This document shows positions 1 to 14,019 of a stretch of 64,000 bases of DNA, piece by piece; position 1 is the stretch's first letter; each line of letters starts with the position of its first letter. The notes beneath the pieces were generated by a model, which saw only the letters and a list, made by a program, of their open reading frames with translations, did no database searches and had not been told where the DNA came from. Source of the DNA: Undaria pinnatifida (Eukaryota; Sar; Phaeophyceae; Laminariales; Alariaceae); the NCBI GenBank assembly GCA_012845835.1, contig JABAKD010000011.1, forward strand, positions 14,012,214-14,076,213. The letters run 5' to 3'. Made by a program: the position numbers and the translations under genes.

Positions 1-532
1 ACATCGCGCTTGTACAACGAACATTATCGTACCTGGTAAGCACTGAGCTTATCTCAACCATACGAACGGCTTTTTCGATAGCAGTTGGGTAGGAAAACGT
101 GTCATACTACAGTAGTACTGAAACCGTCCAACGGCAAAACTCAAGACCAACCCAACCCACGGCAAAAAAGTATCGAAAAGTGATGTTAAAAAAAAAGTTT
201 TCCTACCATTTTTTTCATATTTAAACCCCATTTTTTTCAAGGGTTAGTTGGCCATGGGTTATGAAATTCGTCGGTTTCAATACTAATATTATATGTTATT
301 TTTCCAACACAAACAAATTTGGAAATCGCAAACGCACTAACACTGGGAAGTGTAGTGTAGTGTAGTGTAGTGTGGCCATTATGTGAGAGGAGCGAGGACG
401 GGGGGAGAGGGTGTACTAATCTCATTTGGGGTGGGGGGGGGGGGTAAAATTTGGTACAACTGCATGCAGCAATAGTCACATGCACGAGATTATCCATTGG
501 AAACGAGTCCGCCATCGGTGTCGGTGGCTTAC

Positions 533-657
533 CCTTGAACGATCTCGGTGCAAGTCTTGGCCGCGTATTCTAGTGCAAGGGCTCTCAAGCCATCCCCGTC
601 CTGGTCGATGACGGAATCCCTCGCGCGGTACAGCGCTAGCCTCTGGTCGTTCATCAC
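533..657 (-). CDS. secA: secA exon 16 (last exon in window)
   Basis: Residues 796-836: [18 protein letters not shown], then [13 protein letters not shown]. Matches the VLNSQRDRVY helix that follows FDE in SecA. Acceptor GAGCAG, donor CAAGG|GTAAGC, phase 2, so at least one more exon lies beyond position 1. Confidence 0.85.
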
Positions 658-3600
658 CTGCTCGGTTTGCATCAAGCCGAAAACATCAAAGTCATTGCAA
701 TTCAATTCGATGCAATTCTACTTATAGTTATCTTAATCTTTTCGATTTTTTTATCCGCCGGCGGATGGGGGAAGCTAAAGCTAAAGCTTATCAAGCGAAC
801 CACACTTCCACGTATTTTCACGCGTGTCGATGTAAAACTCTACTGTATTCACAATCGATTTTAGTCCAATGTTCAATTGTCGTTGTGACGTACAAAGTTG
901 ATACAACTTCACTGCAATTCGATCAAAACCAATTACAGCATTCCCATATTATTGTGGCATATTTCGAAGTATAACTTCAACAATAGGATAACCTCCACGG
1001 CTGATCAATCGATCGGTAGTGCAAAACCACACCGCACCCAAACCCGAACAACGCCGCACCACGCCGCGCGGCACCGCACCGCACCACAATACACCGCACC
1101 GCACCGCAATGCATTGCACGGCACCGTACCACACCACGACCACGACGACCACCACGACACTGTACCGCATCGCACTGCATCGCACTGCATCGCACTGCAT
1201 CGCACCGCACCTCATCGAAAGAAAAGACCGTTCGTCGAATGCCTGCGAAGTAGTCCTCCGTCGCTCTCTGTACCTTGTCTAAGGTAGCAGACACCTATCC
1301 ACAATATGCAAGAGGTATGGCAGAACTCGCGTTATGTTTTTAATGATTCACCGCGTCAAAATAACAGCAATAACAAACATGTATTTAACACGGGGGGGGG
1401 TATGTAGTCCTCTGTCGTTTTCTGCACCTTGCCCAAGGTAGCAGACATCTATGCATACTGCACATACAGGCCGTGTGACAGTTGGGGGTGTCAATGAAGG
1501 CTACTCTGGTGACCCGTGCTTCGACAGGCGGTAAGACAAAAAAGCAGCCATACCTCATATCCCACTAATACCTTTTGCAGGAGTCAGGGCCGCGATATAG
1601 TACGTTTCCCCACACCCGTTTGGAACGAATGGTGTTTTAACTACAGCAGTACATAGGAGATGTAGTACAACAGGACCCGCGTTTGTATAAAACAGTTTCA
1701 CAGCATGAAAAGATAGACAATTCAAAATGTGACGTGTGACAACTACAGAGGGAAGGGTGGCGTTGTTTAGACCATAGGGGGGGGGCACGTAGTCCTCCGT
1801 CGCTCTCCGCACCTTGTCCTCCTTCGCTCTCTGCACCTTGCATCAGGTATCGACAGGAGATTCAACAGTAGGATGATGGAAACAAACGACCTCACACTCC
1901 TACAAAGGTTAGAATGAAAAGCAAGCTACCAGGTGGAAATTATGTACGGAAGATTCACACCTCGGACAGACCACGATCTAGATCATATAGATCGCATAGA
2001 TCATATAAATCATACAGATCATACATATCATATATATATCTCATGAATCTAGATCATCTACAGGTCATATACAAGTCATCTACAACATATCCTATAGCTG
2101 TCGTTGTGATGTGATGTTGTGCAGGATCTGTATACGTCGAGTACAGATCCAACCGAGGAAGCATGTGCAAGATGATGCAGGTCGTACGGCTCCCACCGGG
2201 TAACATGAGCTAGACCATACAGATCATACAGATCTTCCATGAAACATCTAGATCATCAAGGTGTGCATCGATGATCTGTCGGGCGTGTGGAAACATTGGA
2301 TTAACTACAAGTGTACCCCCTCAGGGGCACAGACGTGATCCTGTGACAAGGCAGAGGAGGGTACAGCCCACACAGTCGAAAAATGTAAACTATTCAACGA
2401 GGAACGAAATGTGTCAGAAGAGGAGATGAGGAAAATAGGCGGATGTGACATGGATAAGTTTGTTAAAAGTAGATAGCAGCGAGAAAAACGATCGCTATCC
2501 TAGGAGATGGATGGTCGCCACAGACGGCCGAACAGGAAGGGGATAAGATAGGCGATTAGTTTTTTTCATGTTAACCTACTGAGCGCCCAAATGCCGGAGG
2601 TGTCTCTACTAGGCTATTAGGAGCAGGAACGGGGCTCCGTCTCGAAGGGACGCGTCGCCAATGGTCAAAAGACTAAGGCAAGCAACAAACGAGTACGCCC
2701 ACCCTCCAGTCTAGGTCCCGGAACAAACAGTGGGGCGTCGAGCTTTTTTCGGTCTAACCCTGCGCACCTGCTTGTTTTCGATGGGGATGTCGTCGCTGAG
2801 CCGGAAGCTGTCCATGATTTTAGTCACCTGATCCCCGCCGAACACCCTGCTCAAACCAACAAATTGAAAAACGAGCAAACGATTAAGCACACGGATGGGT
2901 AAGCCACCAAGACGATCACGTACAAAACCAATGTGCAACCGTCAATTTAAACCTCCAGTGTAACTGGCAGTGTATCCGCTAGTGAAACTGTCAGCGTAAC
3001 CGTTCGTGTAACCGTCAGTGTACCCGTCAGTGTAACCGTTGGAGCAAACATCAGCGTAACCGTCAGTGTATCCGTCTGTAGAACCGTGAGTGAAATCGCA
3101 AGTGGAACCGCCAGCGCAACCGTCAACGTAACCATCAATGAAACCGTCAATGTAACCGTCAGTGAAACCGTCAAGATAACCGTTAGTGTAACCGTCCGTG
3201 TTACCGTCAGTGCAACCGCCATCAGTGTAACCGTCCGTGTAACCATCAGCGTAACCGTCAGTGTAAACATCCGTGTAACCGTAAAGCGAAACCGTCTAAG
3301 TAACCGGCAGTGTAGCCGGCAGGGTAAGGTCAATTAAAATTTCAAGTGTAACCGTCAGGGCAACCATCAGCGTTACCGTCCGCGTCACCGCCAGTGTAAC
3401 CGTATTTCTGTAACTTTCCACCTGTTACTGTTGTTTTGTAACAATCAGTGTAATATTCCGTGTAAGCGTCAATAAAACCGTTAGTGCAACGGGCATTTAA
3501 ACAGTCCGTGTCACCGTCAGACTACACGGTGGTATACCCGCCAGTGTAACCATCAGTGAAAACATCGGTGTAACCGTCAGTGTAACCCTCAGCATAACCG

Positions 3601-6600
3601 TCAGTGTAACCATCAGCGTAACCGCCAGTGTAACCGTCAGTGTAACCATCAGCGTAATCGCCACTGTAACCGTCAATATAACCGCTAGTGTAACTGGCAG
3701 TGTAATCGTTAATGTAACCACCAGTGTAACTGTCAACGTAACCGTCCGTGCGACCACCGGTATAACCGTCATTGTAACCTCCAATGTATCGATCATTGTA
3801 GACGTATTTTTAACCGTCAATGTCCGTCCGTCTGTCCATGAGTGTAGCCGTGAGTGTAACCTTTACTTTATCCGTGAGCACCCATCAGCGCAACCGCCGG
3901 CGAAACCGTCCGTATAACCGTCAGTGTAACCGTCGTCAGTGTACCTGTCCGCGTAACCGTTAATGTGAAATCGTCGGTGTAACCGTCAGTAACATCGTCT
4001 GCTTAACTGTGAATATGACCACCGGATAACCGTTAGTGTAAGGGTGAGTGTAAAGGGTCATGTAACCGCCAGTATAAAAGGCGGCGTAACCACCAGAGTA
4101 ACTGTCAGTAAAACCGTCACCGTAACCGTCAGCGTATCCGTCAGTGTAACCTTCAGTGCAACCGTCATTGTAGCCGTCATTTCATCTGTCAATGTAACTG
4201 TTTGTCTAACCCTCAGTGTAACCATCAGTGAAAACGTCAGTGTAGCCGTCAGTGTAACCGTCGGTGTAACCGTCAGCGTAACCGCCAATGTAGCGGTCCG
4301 CGTAACCGCCAGTGTAATCGCCCGTATACCCGTCAGTGAAACGGCCAGCGTAACCGTCTGTGCAACCATCGGCGGAACCGTCAGTGTAACCGTCAGGGTA
4401 AACCGCCCGTACAATCGTCAGCGAAATCGTCCGTGTAACCGTCCGCGCAATGGCCAGTGTAACCGTCAGTGTAACCGCGTGTGAAACCGTCAGTGAAACC
4501 GTCGGTGTAACCGTCAGAATACCCATAAGTGAAACCGTCAGCGAATGTGTCAATGAAACCGTCGGCTCATGACACGGTCGGGGTGACACCAACATTTTCT
4601 GGGGCTCTACACTTGACCATCCCTACTGGGGAGTTTGCGATGTACCAACTTTGGTTGGGTAGGAGTTGGGTAGGAAAGCATATAATACTGTTAGTAGTAT
4701 TAAAACCCTCGAACGTCACAATCCAAGGCCAACCCAACCTACGAAAAAATTGGTTGGAAATGCGATTTCTCCTTCCATTTTTTAATTTTCTAAGCTAATT
4801 TTGTCGTGGCTTGGTTGGCTTTGGGTAACGACGTTCGTGGGTTGCAATACACATTGTTCATTGTTTTTTATAACCCAACAGACGTAATTTTCTCGTGGCT
4901 TAGTTGGCCTTGGGCTACGATGTTCGTGGGTTTCAACACATATTTTGCATTTTTTACAACCCAACAGACGTTGGAAAATCGCAAGCGCGCTAATAACTCA
5001 CTCAAAAGTTGACTTCGCATGCGAAACAATGAAAATACCACCCGACGACCAATCCCAAGGCGTGTCAATACGTAATAACAGGTATTACCGAATAGTTCGT
5101 ACAAACAAGTGGCATTTCGACGATATTGGGTTGTTTGCGAACTACCAACTTTGGAAAACATATAATATTACGAATAGTATTGAAACCGTCGAACGTCACA
5201 CACAATCCAAGGCCAACCCAACCCACGAAAAACGGCGGAAAAAAAAAGGTTGAAATATGTTTTCCTACCGTTTGTTTTACTGTCTAACCATTTCTTTTCG
5301 TGGATCGGGTGGCGTTGGGTTACAACGCTCGTTGGTTTGAGTACTGTTTCCAATATCATTTTACACTTCATCCAACCCAACAGAGGTTGGAACTCGCAAA
5401 CACCCTATCGGGTACGGGTATCTTCACGGTTAAGGACCTCCGTCAGACTAAACGATTTCGCCAAAACGTGTTATTCCTATCATAGCACACGTCCGCCAGT
5501 GCACCGTCAGTGCAACCGTGCATCCATCGATGTCCCGCAAGGATCAGGACTCAAGTTTTGGGTTGTCTGAGTTTTTGTTAGATACTGTGTCGTACCTGAA
5601 GATGTCGTCGTCGAGGGAAAGGAAGAAGCGCGTTGCCCCCGGGTCGCCCTGCCTTCCTGCCCTGCCCCTCAGCTGGTTGTCGACGCGGCGGCTCTCGTGC
5701 CTCGACGTGCCCACCACGTAGAGCCCGCCAAGATCGATCACCTGACGCGGCAGAAAAAGTCAACCAACCAACCGACTTATTATGCAAGCAATCAACACAG
5801 CACGCAACAAGGTAAGCACGCAAGTTATACAACCATCAACAACCAAGCAATCAAGCAGTTTACAAAATCAATCAATAAATAAATCAAACAATAAATAAAT
5901 CACCAATCAATCAATATCATTTGAATCAACCAATCAGTCACGCAATGAATCAATACATCAATTAACCGATCAACCAGCCAATCAATCGATCAATCAATCC
6001 ATCAACCAATTAATCAATCAAACAAAAAAACATCCAACCCACCAATCAATAGGTCGGGCAAGATTATATGGAGCGATCTCACTCCATCAGAACGAGAGCG
6101 CTGCCGTTCATTGCTGCTGGGATCAGTCTCCGGGGTAATCTGTTGATGGGAGTTTAGGGTTTGGTACTGTTAATGCTACCGCCACCACTTACCGCTACCG
6201 CTGCCGCCACTTAGCCCTAACCCCACCACCACCACCACTACCTCTACCACCACCACCACCACCGCCACTACAAATACCAACACCAATATCACTACCACCA
6301 CCAACAGCCACCACCACTACCACCACGAACACAACTACCACTACCATTAGCACTACCACAACCACTACCATTATCACGACCACCACCAACCACCGCCAAC
6401 ACCAACACCACCAACACTAACAATAACATCAGCAACACCACCAACAACACCACCAACACCACCACCACCAACACCACCACCACCACTAGCCATTACCGCG
6501 GTGCGTACAGTGGTTCCGCAGGTCATCGCCTCTTGCAAGATATAAAAATGTGTCACTATCTCCGATAGTCACCATAGTTGCTCAACACACAAATGCATAG

Positions 6601-9600
6601 CAGGTGTATATGTGATCCTTCACAACCACTAGCACTACCGCCACCACTACTACTACCACTACTACTACTGCTATTACTGCCACAACTACTCTCCTCACCG
6701 CTACAAACAACCAACAACACAACACCGCCCAACACCACCACTATGACCACGCCCACCTTCTCTTTCTCCTCCGCTAAGCCGTCGGCGAAGCACTTCTTGA
6801 TCACCTGGGCAGCCTCCCTTACGGCGACAACCCCATTCCCTTCCACGGGCCCCGCCTCACAGGCCGCAGAAACCAGCTCCTCCAACGCCTCCCTCCCCAT
6901 CTTCCCTTCCTCGGTTTTGGGGAGGGAAGAGTCTTTGGCGCATTCCGATACTGCCTCTGCCAACGATAAGGACGCCTCCTCGGGGAGGTCGCAAGGGAAA
7001 AACGACTCTCCCACCTGCATGCGGCGGGAGAGAATAACACAATGAACGCAGGCGTTGCACCTCAGCTGAAGCATTATTCTGCGCGATCGCTTCTGCACCA
7101 CGTTTTGATTCCCACGCAAGAGCAGCAGTTTCACCACCACCACCACCACCATCACCCCCCCCAACACAACCACAACAACAACCACAACAACCACAACCAT
7201 CAACATCAACACCTCTAACACCGCCACCACAACCACCATCACCAACACCACCAACACCACTTACACCAGCACAACCCACACCAGCCACAACACCACCAAC
7301 ACCACAACAACGAATTCCACGAACACAACGAAAACCACAACAACTATCACAGCAACCACCACAATCACCAACATCACCACCACCATCACCCCAATCAACA
7401 CCGCCGATACCACCACCGCTACTGTCCCCACAACTACCATCACCACAACCACCACCACCATGAACGTAAAGACCACCACCACACCACATCCACAACACAA
7501 AACAATAGCACCACCAACACAACCACCACCAACACAACCACTACCAACAACAACACCAACAACAACAACAACACCAACAACACTACCACCAACACCATCA
7601 GCACCACCGCCAACACCAACACCAACACCAACACAACACCAACACCAACACCAAACGTGTGGGAATCTAAAAAAACTCTGGTGTCTGCAGGTATAGTATC
7701 CCGGGGTCAGAATATCTACGACGATCGTCACATGAAACGCATCTTCGGTACCACCACCAGACTCCTCCTCCCCAACAAGATCCTTGGCCAGAACACCCCT
7801 CACGCGCACCCACAACAACCACCCCCGTCAGCACCACGAACATACCCGCCGCCATCAGTACTACCACCACCACCAATATCACTACCACTACCGCCACCAC
7901 AACCACCAATCACACCAACACCACCAACACAACCACCACTACAGAAGTGGTCTCTGTATAGTACCGGTATGTGCACTATAGAGGGAAATACCGGCACTCT
8001 AGCAGCAACCGGCACTACTCCGCGTACTGCCTCTACTGGTTGTTTTCTCCAGTGACAAGCGATGTTACAGGCGCTGCGAGCGGGCAACCAGTGCTACTCA
8101 ACCGGCAATGCAAAGGGAAAACTTTATCACCAAACGTACCTTCGGTACGACCGCCAACTCCTCCTCATCAAGAAGCTCCTTCGCCAGGGCGTCCCTAACG
8201 CGAATCCTCGCCATCACCGCGGCATTTCCACCCAACAAGATGTCCGTTCCTCTCCCCGCCATATTTGTCGCGACGGTCACCACACCCAGCCGCCCCGCCT
8301 GCCCCACGATCTCGCTCTCGCGTTCCACCAAGTCTGGGTTAGCGTTAAGCGTCTGGAAGGGGACAAGGGGGGATCGGCCCCGGTATGTTAATGCTATCGC
8401 TAACATGGCCAACCTCTCCCGATTCGACAAGAGCGATGACGGCGACGACGGCGGCGACCGTGTTTTCCCAACGTCGCTGCACTCACGTCACTGCCGAGAC
8501 AATTTACTTGGAATCAGTGGGAGACAGTTTTTGCAGTCGTGCAAAGATTAAAAAACCTATGATACAAGCGTTTGACGCATGCCACAGCGTAAGGGTTCAC
8601 CCACTGCACCCATTGCACCCATTGGCATTGAGGTGCTTCAGTTGAGGAGCTATCTACCTCGCACAAAAACGTTTTCTTGAGAGAGAACGAAAGTGCAACC
8701 GGATGACCAGTCCCATGGCCTAGGAATATAACAACAAATGCACTACAGCACAGTACCGGCATTGTGTGTCCAACGAGGTGTGGTAATTTTCGTGGGGGAA
8801 GAAAGGCAGTACCTCTATCGCAGGACGTGGCATCATTTTACATACATTTTACATGCATTTTACATACATTTTACATACATTTTACATACATTTTACATAC
8901 ATTTTACATACATTTTACATACATTTTACATACATTTTACATACATTTTACATACTTTTTACATACTTTTTGCATACATTTTACATACATTTTACATACA
9001 TTTTACATACATTTTACATACATTCAACTATTGCATCGCCGGGACCCACCCTCCACCTCTGTTAACAACGCTGGACTAGCTCATTGACAACTGTCGACAG
9101 CTGATCGCGTGTACGAGAAAAACGCCGGGCTGTTCATTGACATATTGTACGTTTCCGCGTTATTTCAGGCGGCCACAGCCCAAAGAAAATTCGGGGAAGC
9201 ATCTGAAAATTTCAAACTCACCTCAATCCTGGCATAACACGTGTAAACATAAACACAAAGATGCCTTTATTAGTTGTATGCATATATCATATATAACCGT
9301 GTAGTACCTGGCAAGGCACCCCCCTCTCCTCAAGCTCTTTTGCCGTCTGGTCCGACATCTGAACGTTTGTCGTTCCGATCAGCACCGGGCGTCCGTCTTT
9401 GTGCAGTCTCTCCACCTCCGTAAGCATGGCGGCGTTGGCCCCCACCCGGTTGCGGAAAACCACGTCAGGGTAGTCCCTCCTCGCGATTGGTAGGGCCGTC
9501 GGTATCTGCATCAGGGTATCGGTGTCGTCGGTAGTGCTGCTGTTGGTGCTACTATAACCGACTCATTCGAAATAATGTAACCGTCAGCGACGTCTACGAA

Positions 9601-12600
9601 CCGTCACAAAATCTACCCGCACGCGTGTGCATAGGGACACACGTGTCCCGGGCCCACCGAGAGCCCACCAGGCTATACGTGAAGGGGCTAGAGTTAGGGT
9701 TTACTTTCGAGCAGTCGAAACCTCGTGTAAGGGCTTCAAAGTCAGTTGCATTTCAAACATTTTGTCGAAGCTGGGGCAAAGCCTATTATGCTCTATAGCC
9801 CTCCAAAAGTCTACGAAGAACAAAGCCCTCGCCTGAATGACTTGCAGACCGTAGGTAGAGCCGAGCTCGTTAGCATCAGTGATCGCGGTACCCGTCATGC
9901 CGCACAGTTTGGGAAAGCTCCGGAACAGGGCCTGGTAGGTCACCTGCGCCATGACCTGACTCTGCTTCGACACAGTAATGCCTTCGCAGAGAAAAAAACG
10001 CCACATCGTGGAAAACAGGGGACAGGGGAAGAGTGGGGCGGAGGGGGGTGGGACACAACGTCATAATAGCAACGCCTTCACAAAAAAAAAAGCAAAAAAC
10101 GTCACAATGGGGAAAACAGTGGACCGCGGTGAACCGCGGGGGAGGGGCTACATAAGTTGCAACTCACGTAAATGCCGGACTGCTAGCGCACGCCAATCTT
10201 CAATACGCTTGAAAAATGTGTTTCGTAACTACTTAATACATCAGACAGTATACCTGAGACGAAATGACTTCAACTCCTACTGGGAAGGTAGGCGTGCAGG
10301 AAACGGCGGTTGGCAGTAGGGAATGAGCGTTGCCAGCAGAAGCTCGGCGTTTTTCAACGGGTATTCAACGTTGGCGACAGATAATGAGCTTTGCCAGTAG
10401 CCGCTAAGCTACGGCTGCCGCGCAGGGCGTGACCGTTGTTGGACTATTTATTGTACGGTTTCATAAACCGTTTCAATATGCCGTCTCAGGTATCATTTAC
10501 TCTTAAATGTACCGTTTCACGTACCGTGTCATGCGCCGTTTCATGTACCGATTAGTGTAGCGTTTCATACACCGTTTCATGTCCCGTTTCATGTACCATT
10601 TTATGCACCGTTTTATGCACCGTTTCACGTCTCGCCTTCTTTGGCCTCGATGCACTGGTGTAGACCGTCGCTGTATCTCCTCCCCTCCAGCACTCTGCCA
10701 CTGAAGGTGTCAACGATAAGCACGTCGTTGTCGCGAACGATGTACTCCTACGCGACACACAAGGAGGAGTGAAACACGTTACAGCGTCACAATGCTTCGG
10801 ACACAAAACGAGTAGAAAACACGCATACCGTTAGGTACAGCGGTATAGACTTACTTGCCGTTGTCTTTTTCCTGATCGGGCTCGATTGGTACATCCCTGG
10901 TCTCCCAGGAACTCCCATTTGAACACCGCCTCCTTCAATTACTTGCGGAACGGTTTGGCTTTTATTTGATTTCTTCCTTCACCTTTGTTTTCGTTTTCGT
11001 TTTTTCAGACGTTTCCTGATTTCTCAACTGCTTCCTTTAAATTTGATTTCTGCCAACTCGATTGCGGACTGTTTTTTTATTTTTTCTTTACGCTTTACCT
11101 TTTTGCTTTTTCTTTCTTTTTTGTAAGCTGAATACAAAATATCATTTTTTTTTTAGGTCTTTTATATTTGAGTTTTTTCGTTTGCCGAAGTTGAATCAAG
11201 TCTTAGCTGAGCTCAGCTTGGCTTATCAGCGCAGTGCCGTGCGGTGCCGTGCGGCGCCGTGCCCTGCCGTGCGATACTGTGCGGTGCTGTGCCGTGCTGC
11301 GTGGTGTGCTGCTCTTACTTTTTCGCGCATGCCAGGTATCATTCAAAGCACCATACCAGGTATCGGTACACCAAGTTTGTACGTACTACATGGGTGAATC
11401 ACAAAAAATGCACTACCAGCAGCAATAATAGCTCAGCAGCGCGGCGCCATGCGGTGCCGTGCCCTGCCCTGCGGTGCTGTACCGTACTGCACCGTGCTAC
11501 GCTGTGCTTTCTGCCGTACATACAGTAGTACTAGGTGTGATGCGAAGCACTAGGTACCAGGTACCGGTATGTACTTGTATACAAGTATTCGTCTTTTTTG
11601 CTTCCTTCATTGATTGTCCTCTCTCGGTCCCCTTCATGTTTTTCGCTTATATTTTCGCAAATTACCAGATACACCGATACTGCCGATCAGAACGTGACGT
11701 AACCAGCAAACACACAGCACGGCACAGGGCAATGAGATCTGCACAATTAGCATTATAAAACCGCTCGTTGCACCAAATCATAAGTCTCTTCTTTCTGCCC
11801 CCTTCACATTTACTTGTGTTCTTCCTTGCGCGAGCGCAGCGAGCGGCGTCAGCCACCCGCGGAGCGGTGCCCTTGTCAAGTATATACACTCCTTGACGAC
11901 ACAAAAGGAGACGACAGCCATGCCATTACAGTGGAGCGACCACAGCAAGCAAGGAGTCTCAGGTAGGCGAGGCGGAGACACATACCGAGAGCGGTGCGTT
12001 TATGACTTCGTCCAGCTTCGACAAAATGGTTCAGACATACTCGATTCTACACCCTCTCACCGACACGAACCCAAGCCCAACAGCAGTTTCCGCCTTTTTA
12101 CAACTGGAAACATTATCCCAAACGTATTCCCAGTCGTTTTCCCCCAAAAGGATTGGCGCAGTTCTAAGAGGGGTGATTGTGGAACCAGGTCCCCTCCCCC
12201 TAGATAGTACCGCCTCATTATACACAACTCCAAGGTTGCCATGGGTCTCTCATTCCGCTCCGAGTAGACCCAAGGTACCGACCCACCTCCGTGTATCCTC
12301 CTCACCACAATCACACGAGGAAGAACTGGCTACAGGGACACCGCCCCGCCTAATCCTCGCTTCATCAGAACACCGTCGCGTACTCTACTACACGGCACAT
12401 GGAGCCGCACCTTGTCCTTGGTGAAGAGTTCCTTAGCCTTGACCGAGTTGATGATGTACGGCGCCCACGGGTCTCGAGGGTCGAAAATCGACTTCCCCAA
12501 GATGCGATCGCAGTCGTCGTAGCCTTTATCGGTGAGGACGACATTCTGATCCTTTTCCGAAACCTAAAAACAAAAACAAAAAAGGATCATTGCTAGGGTC

Positions 12601-13981
12601 GTGAGCTGGCTGACTATTCTAATAGTAAGTTGTCGACTAGATATTCTAATAGCAGCAATAGTAGTAGTAGTGAGTTGGGAGTTATTCCACGGTACGGATA
12701 GCACTTTTTTGGAGCAAAAGGTCTGTGACCCTCTGATTGGTCTCTGATTGATTGAGCTGTTGAGCTCAAGAGTGGCACTATCGACTAGAAGTACAAGTAT
12801 GCATATGATAATTTACAGTAATACTTGTTTAGGACTATTAATGGAACTATTTGCGTTAGGAATAGCGCATGGGAATGTTGGTCGGGTTGCGAGAACGAAA
12901 GTCCTCGAAGTCATGTTTCGGGTGATGATGGATGACGGATGATGATGGATGATGGATGATGGTGACGATGTTGATATTGAGCCAGCTCCTCATGTTAGGA
13001 GCTCAGCAAATTCTTAGAATCTGCTGCACCCCTCCTAGCGTGGGACTACTCTCCGATGGTTGGATGGGTATTACCAGGGCTCGAGGTGATCACGTATGGC
13101 GCTCACGGGGGTCGAGGGTAAAAAATCGATTTCCCCAAGACGCGATCGCAGTCGTGGTGACCTTTGTCGGTCAGGCTTACATTCTAATCCTTCTCCGACA
13201 CCTTCAACAAAACAAAAGAAATACTGGCGCGCGTACAAGCTTTCTCTTCCGGATGTGGTTGGCTTTGAAATCCGGGGTTGTCGCAAGTGCAAAAGGGGGA
13301 AAAAACCCTTGTAAAAACTAGAGGCCAAACAATTAGCCACCGGGCAGGTGACCGGGCAAGTAAAAACGAGTATTATTGACCAATGCGACCACCTCAAACA
13401 AGATTACAGCTTGTCTGCAAGGTTTTCCTTGGGGATAGGGTTGGCTTGAAACCCCGTGGGGGCGCGAGATGAAAGGGGGGGACCAAAACTCTTGTAAACA
13501 CTAGAGGGAAAAAAACCCTCAAGTAACCTTGCAAGTAGCATCGACCATCGACCAGCCCAAACGAGCTTATAGCTTAGTCTGTTGTTCTGGTGTCAAAATA
13601 AATTTGCCGATGTGAATTTGTGCACACGATTATAAGCGTGTGCCTTTGTTGTACAGGTAGTTTTCCCTCTATAGTGCGGGTATGTGCGCTATAGAGGGAA
13701 ATACCGGGAATATGGCGGTAACCGGCACTACACCGCAGACTGCCACTGCTGTTCGTTTCCATCTGTGCCAAACGGTGTCACAGGCACCTCAGCGGGAAAC
13801 TGGCACTGCTCAAGCGGCGTTATTCGTAGAGGGGGCACTATTTCGTATCCCCAACGAATATGTGGTGGTGTTTTTATTGCGGGCGATCGACTGCAAAACC
13901 CATCAGTTAGTTCACTTTACGTCTGCGGCTGTCGTTATGCGTCTTTCCGAAAATGACGAAGACTGGGGCCGTGGCTAACTA

Positions 13982-14019
<38 letters not shown>

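Noticed and set aside
2950-4570. Possible CRISPR array
   Set aside because: Units are 12 bp, contiguous and diverged, without unique spacers or cas genes, in a eukaryotic intron.
2947-4595. Val/Thr-rich ORFs on both strands resembling a repeat protein
   Set aside because: Both strands and several frames are open because the 12-bp satellite has no stop codons; there is no domain and the region is intronic.
6556-7537. Long minus-strand ORFs through the CCA repeats as separate genes
   Set aside because: Only 6757-7014 has real protein content (secA exon 12); the rest is repeat translation.
8738-9087. [11 protein letters not shown] repeat protein
   Set aside because: All three frames of the 11-bp TACATACATTT array are open and give the same peptide, so the array and not selection explains it.
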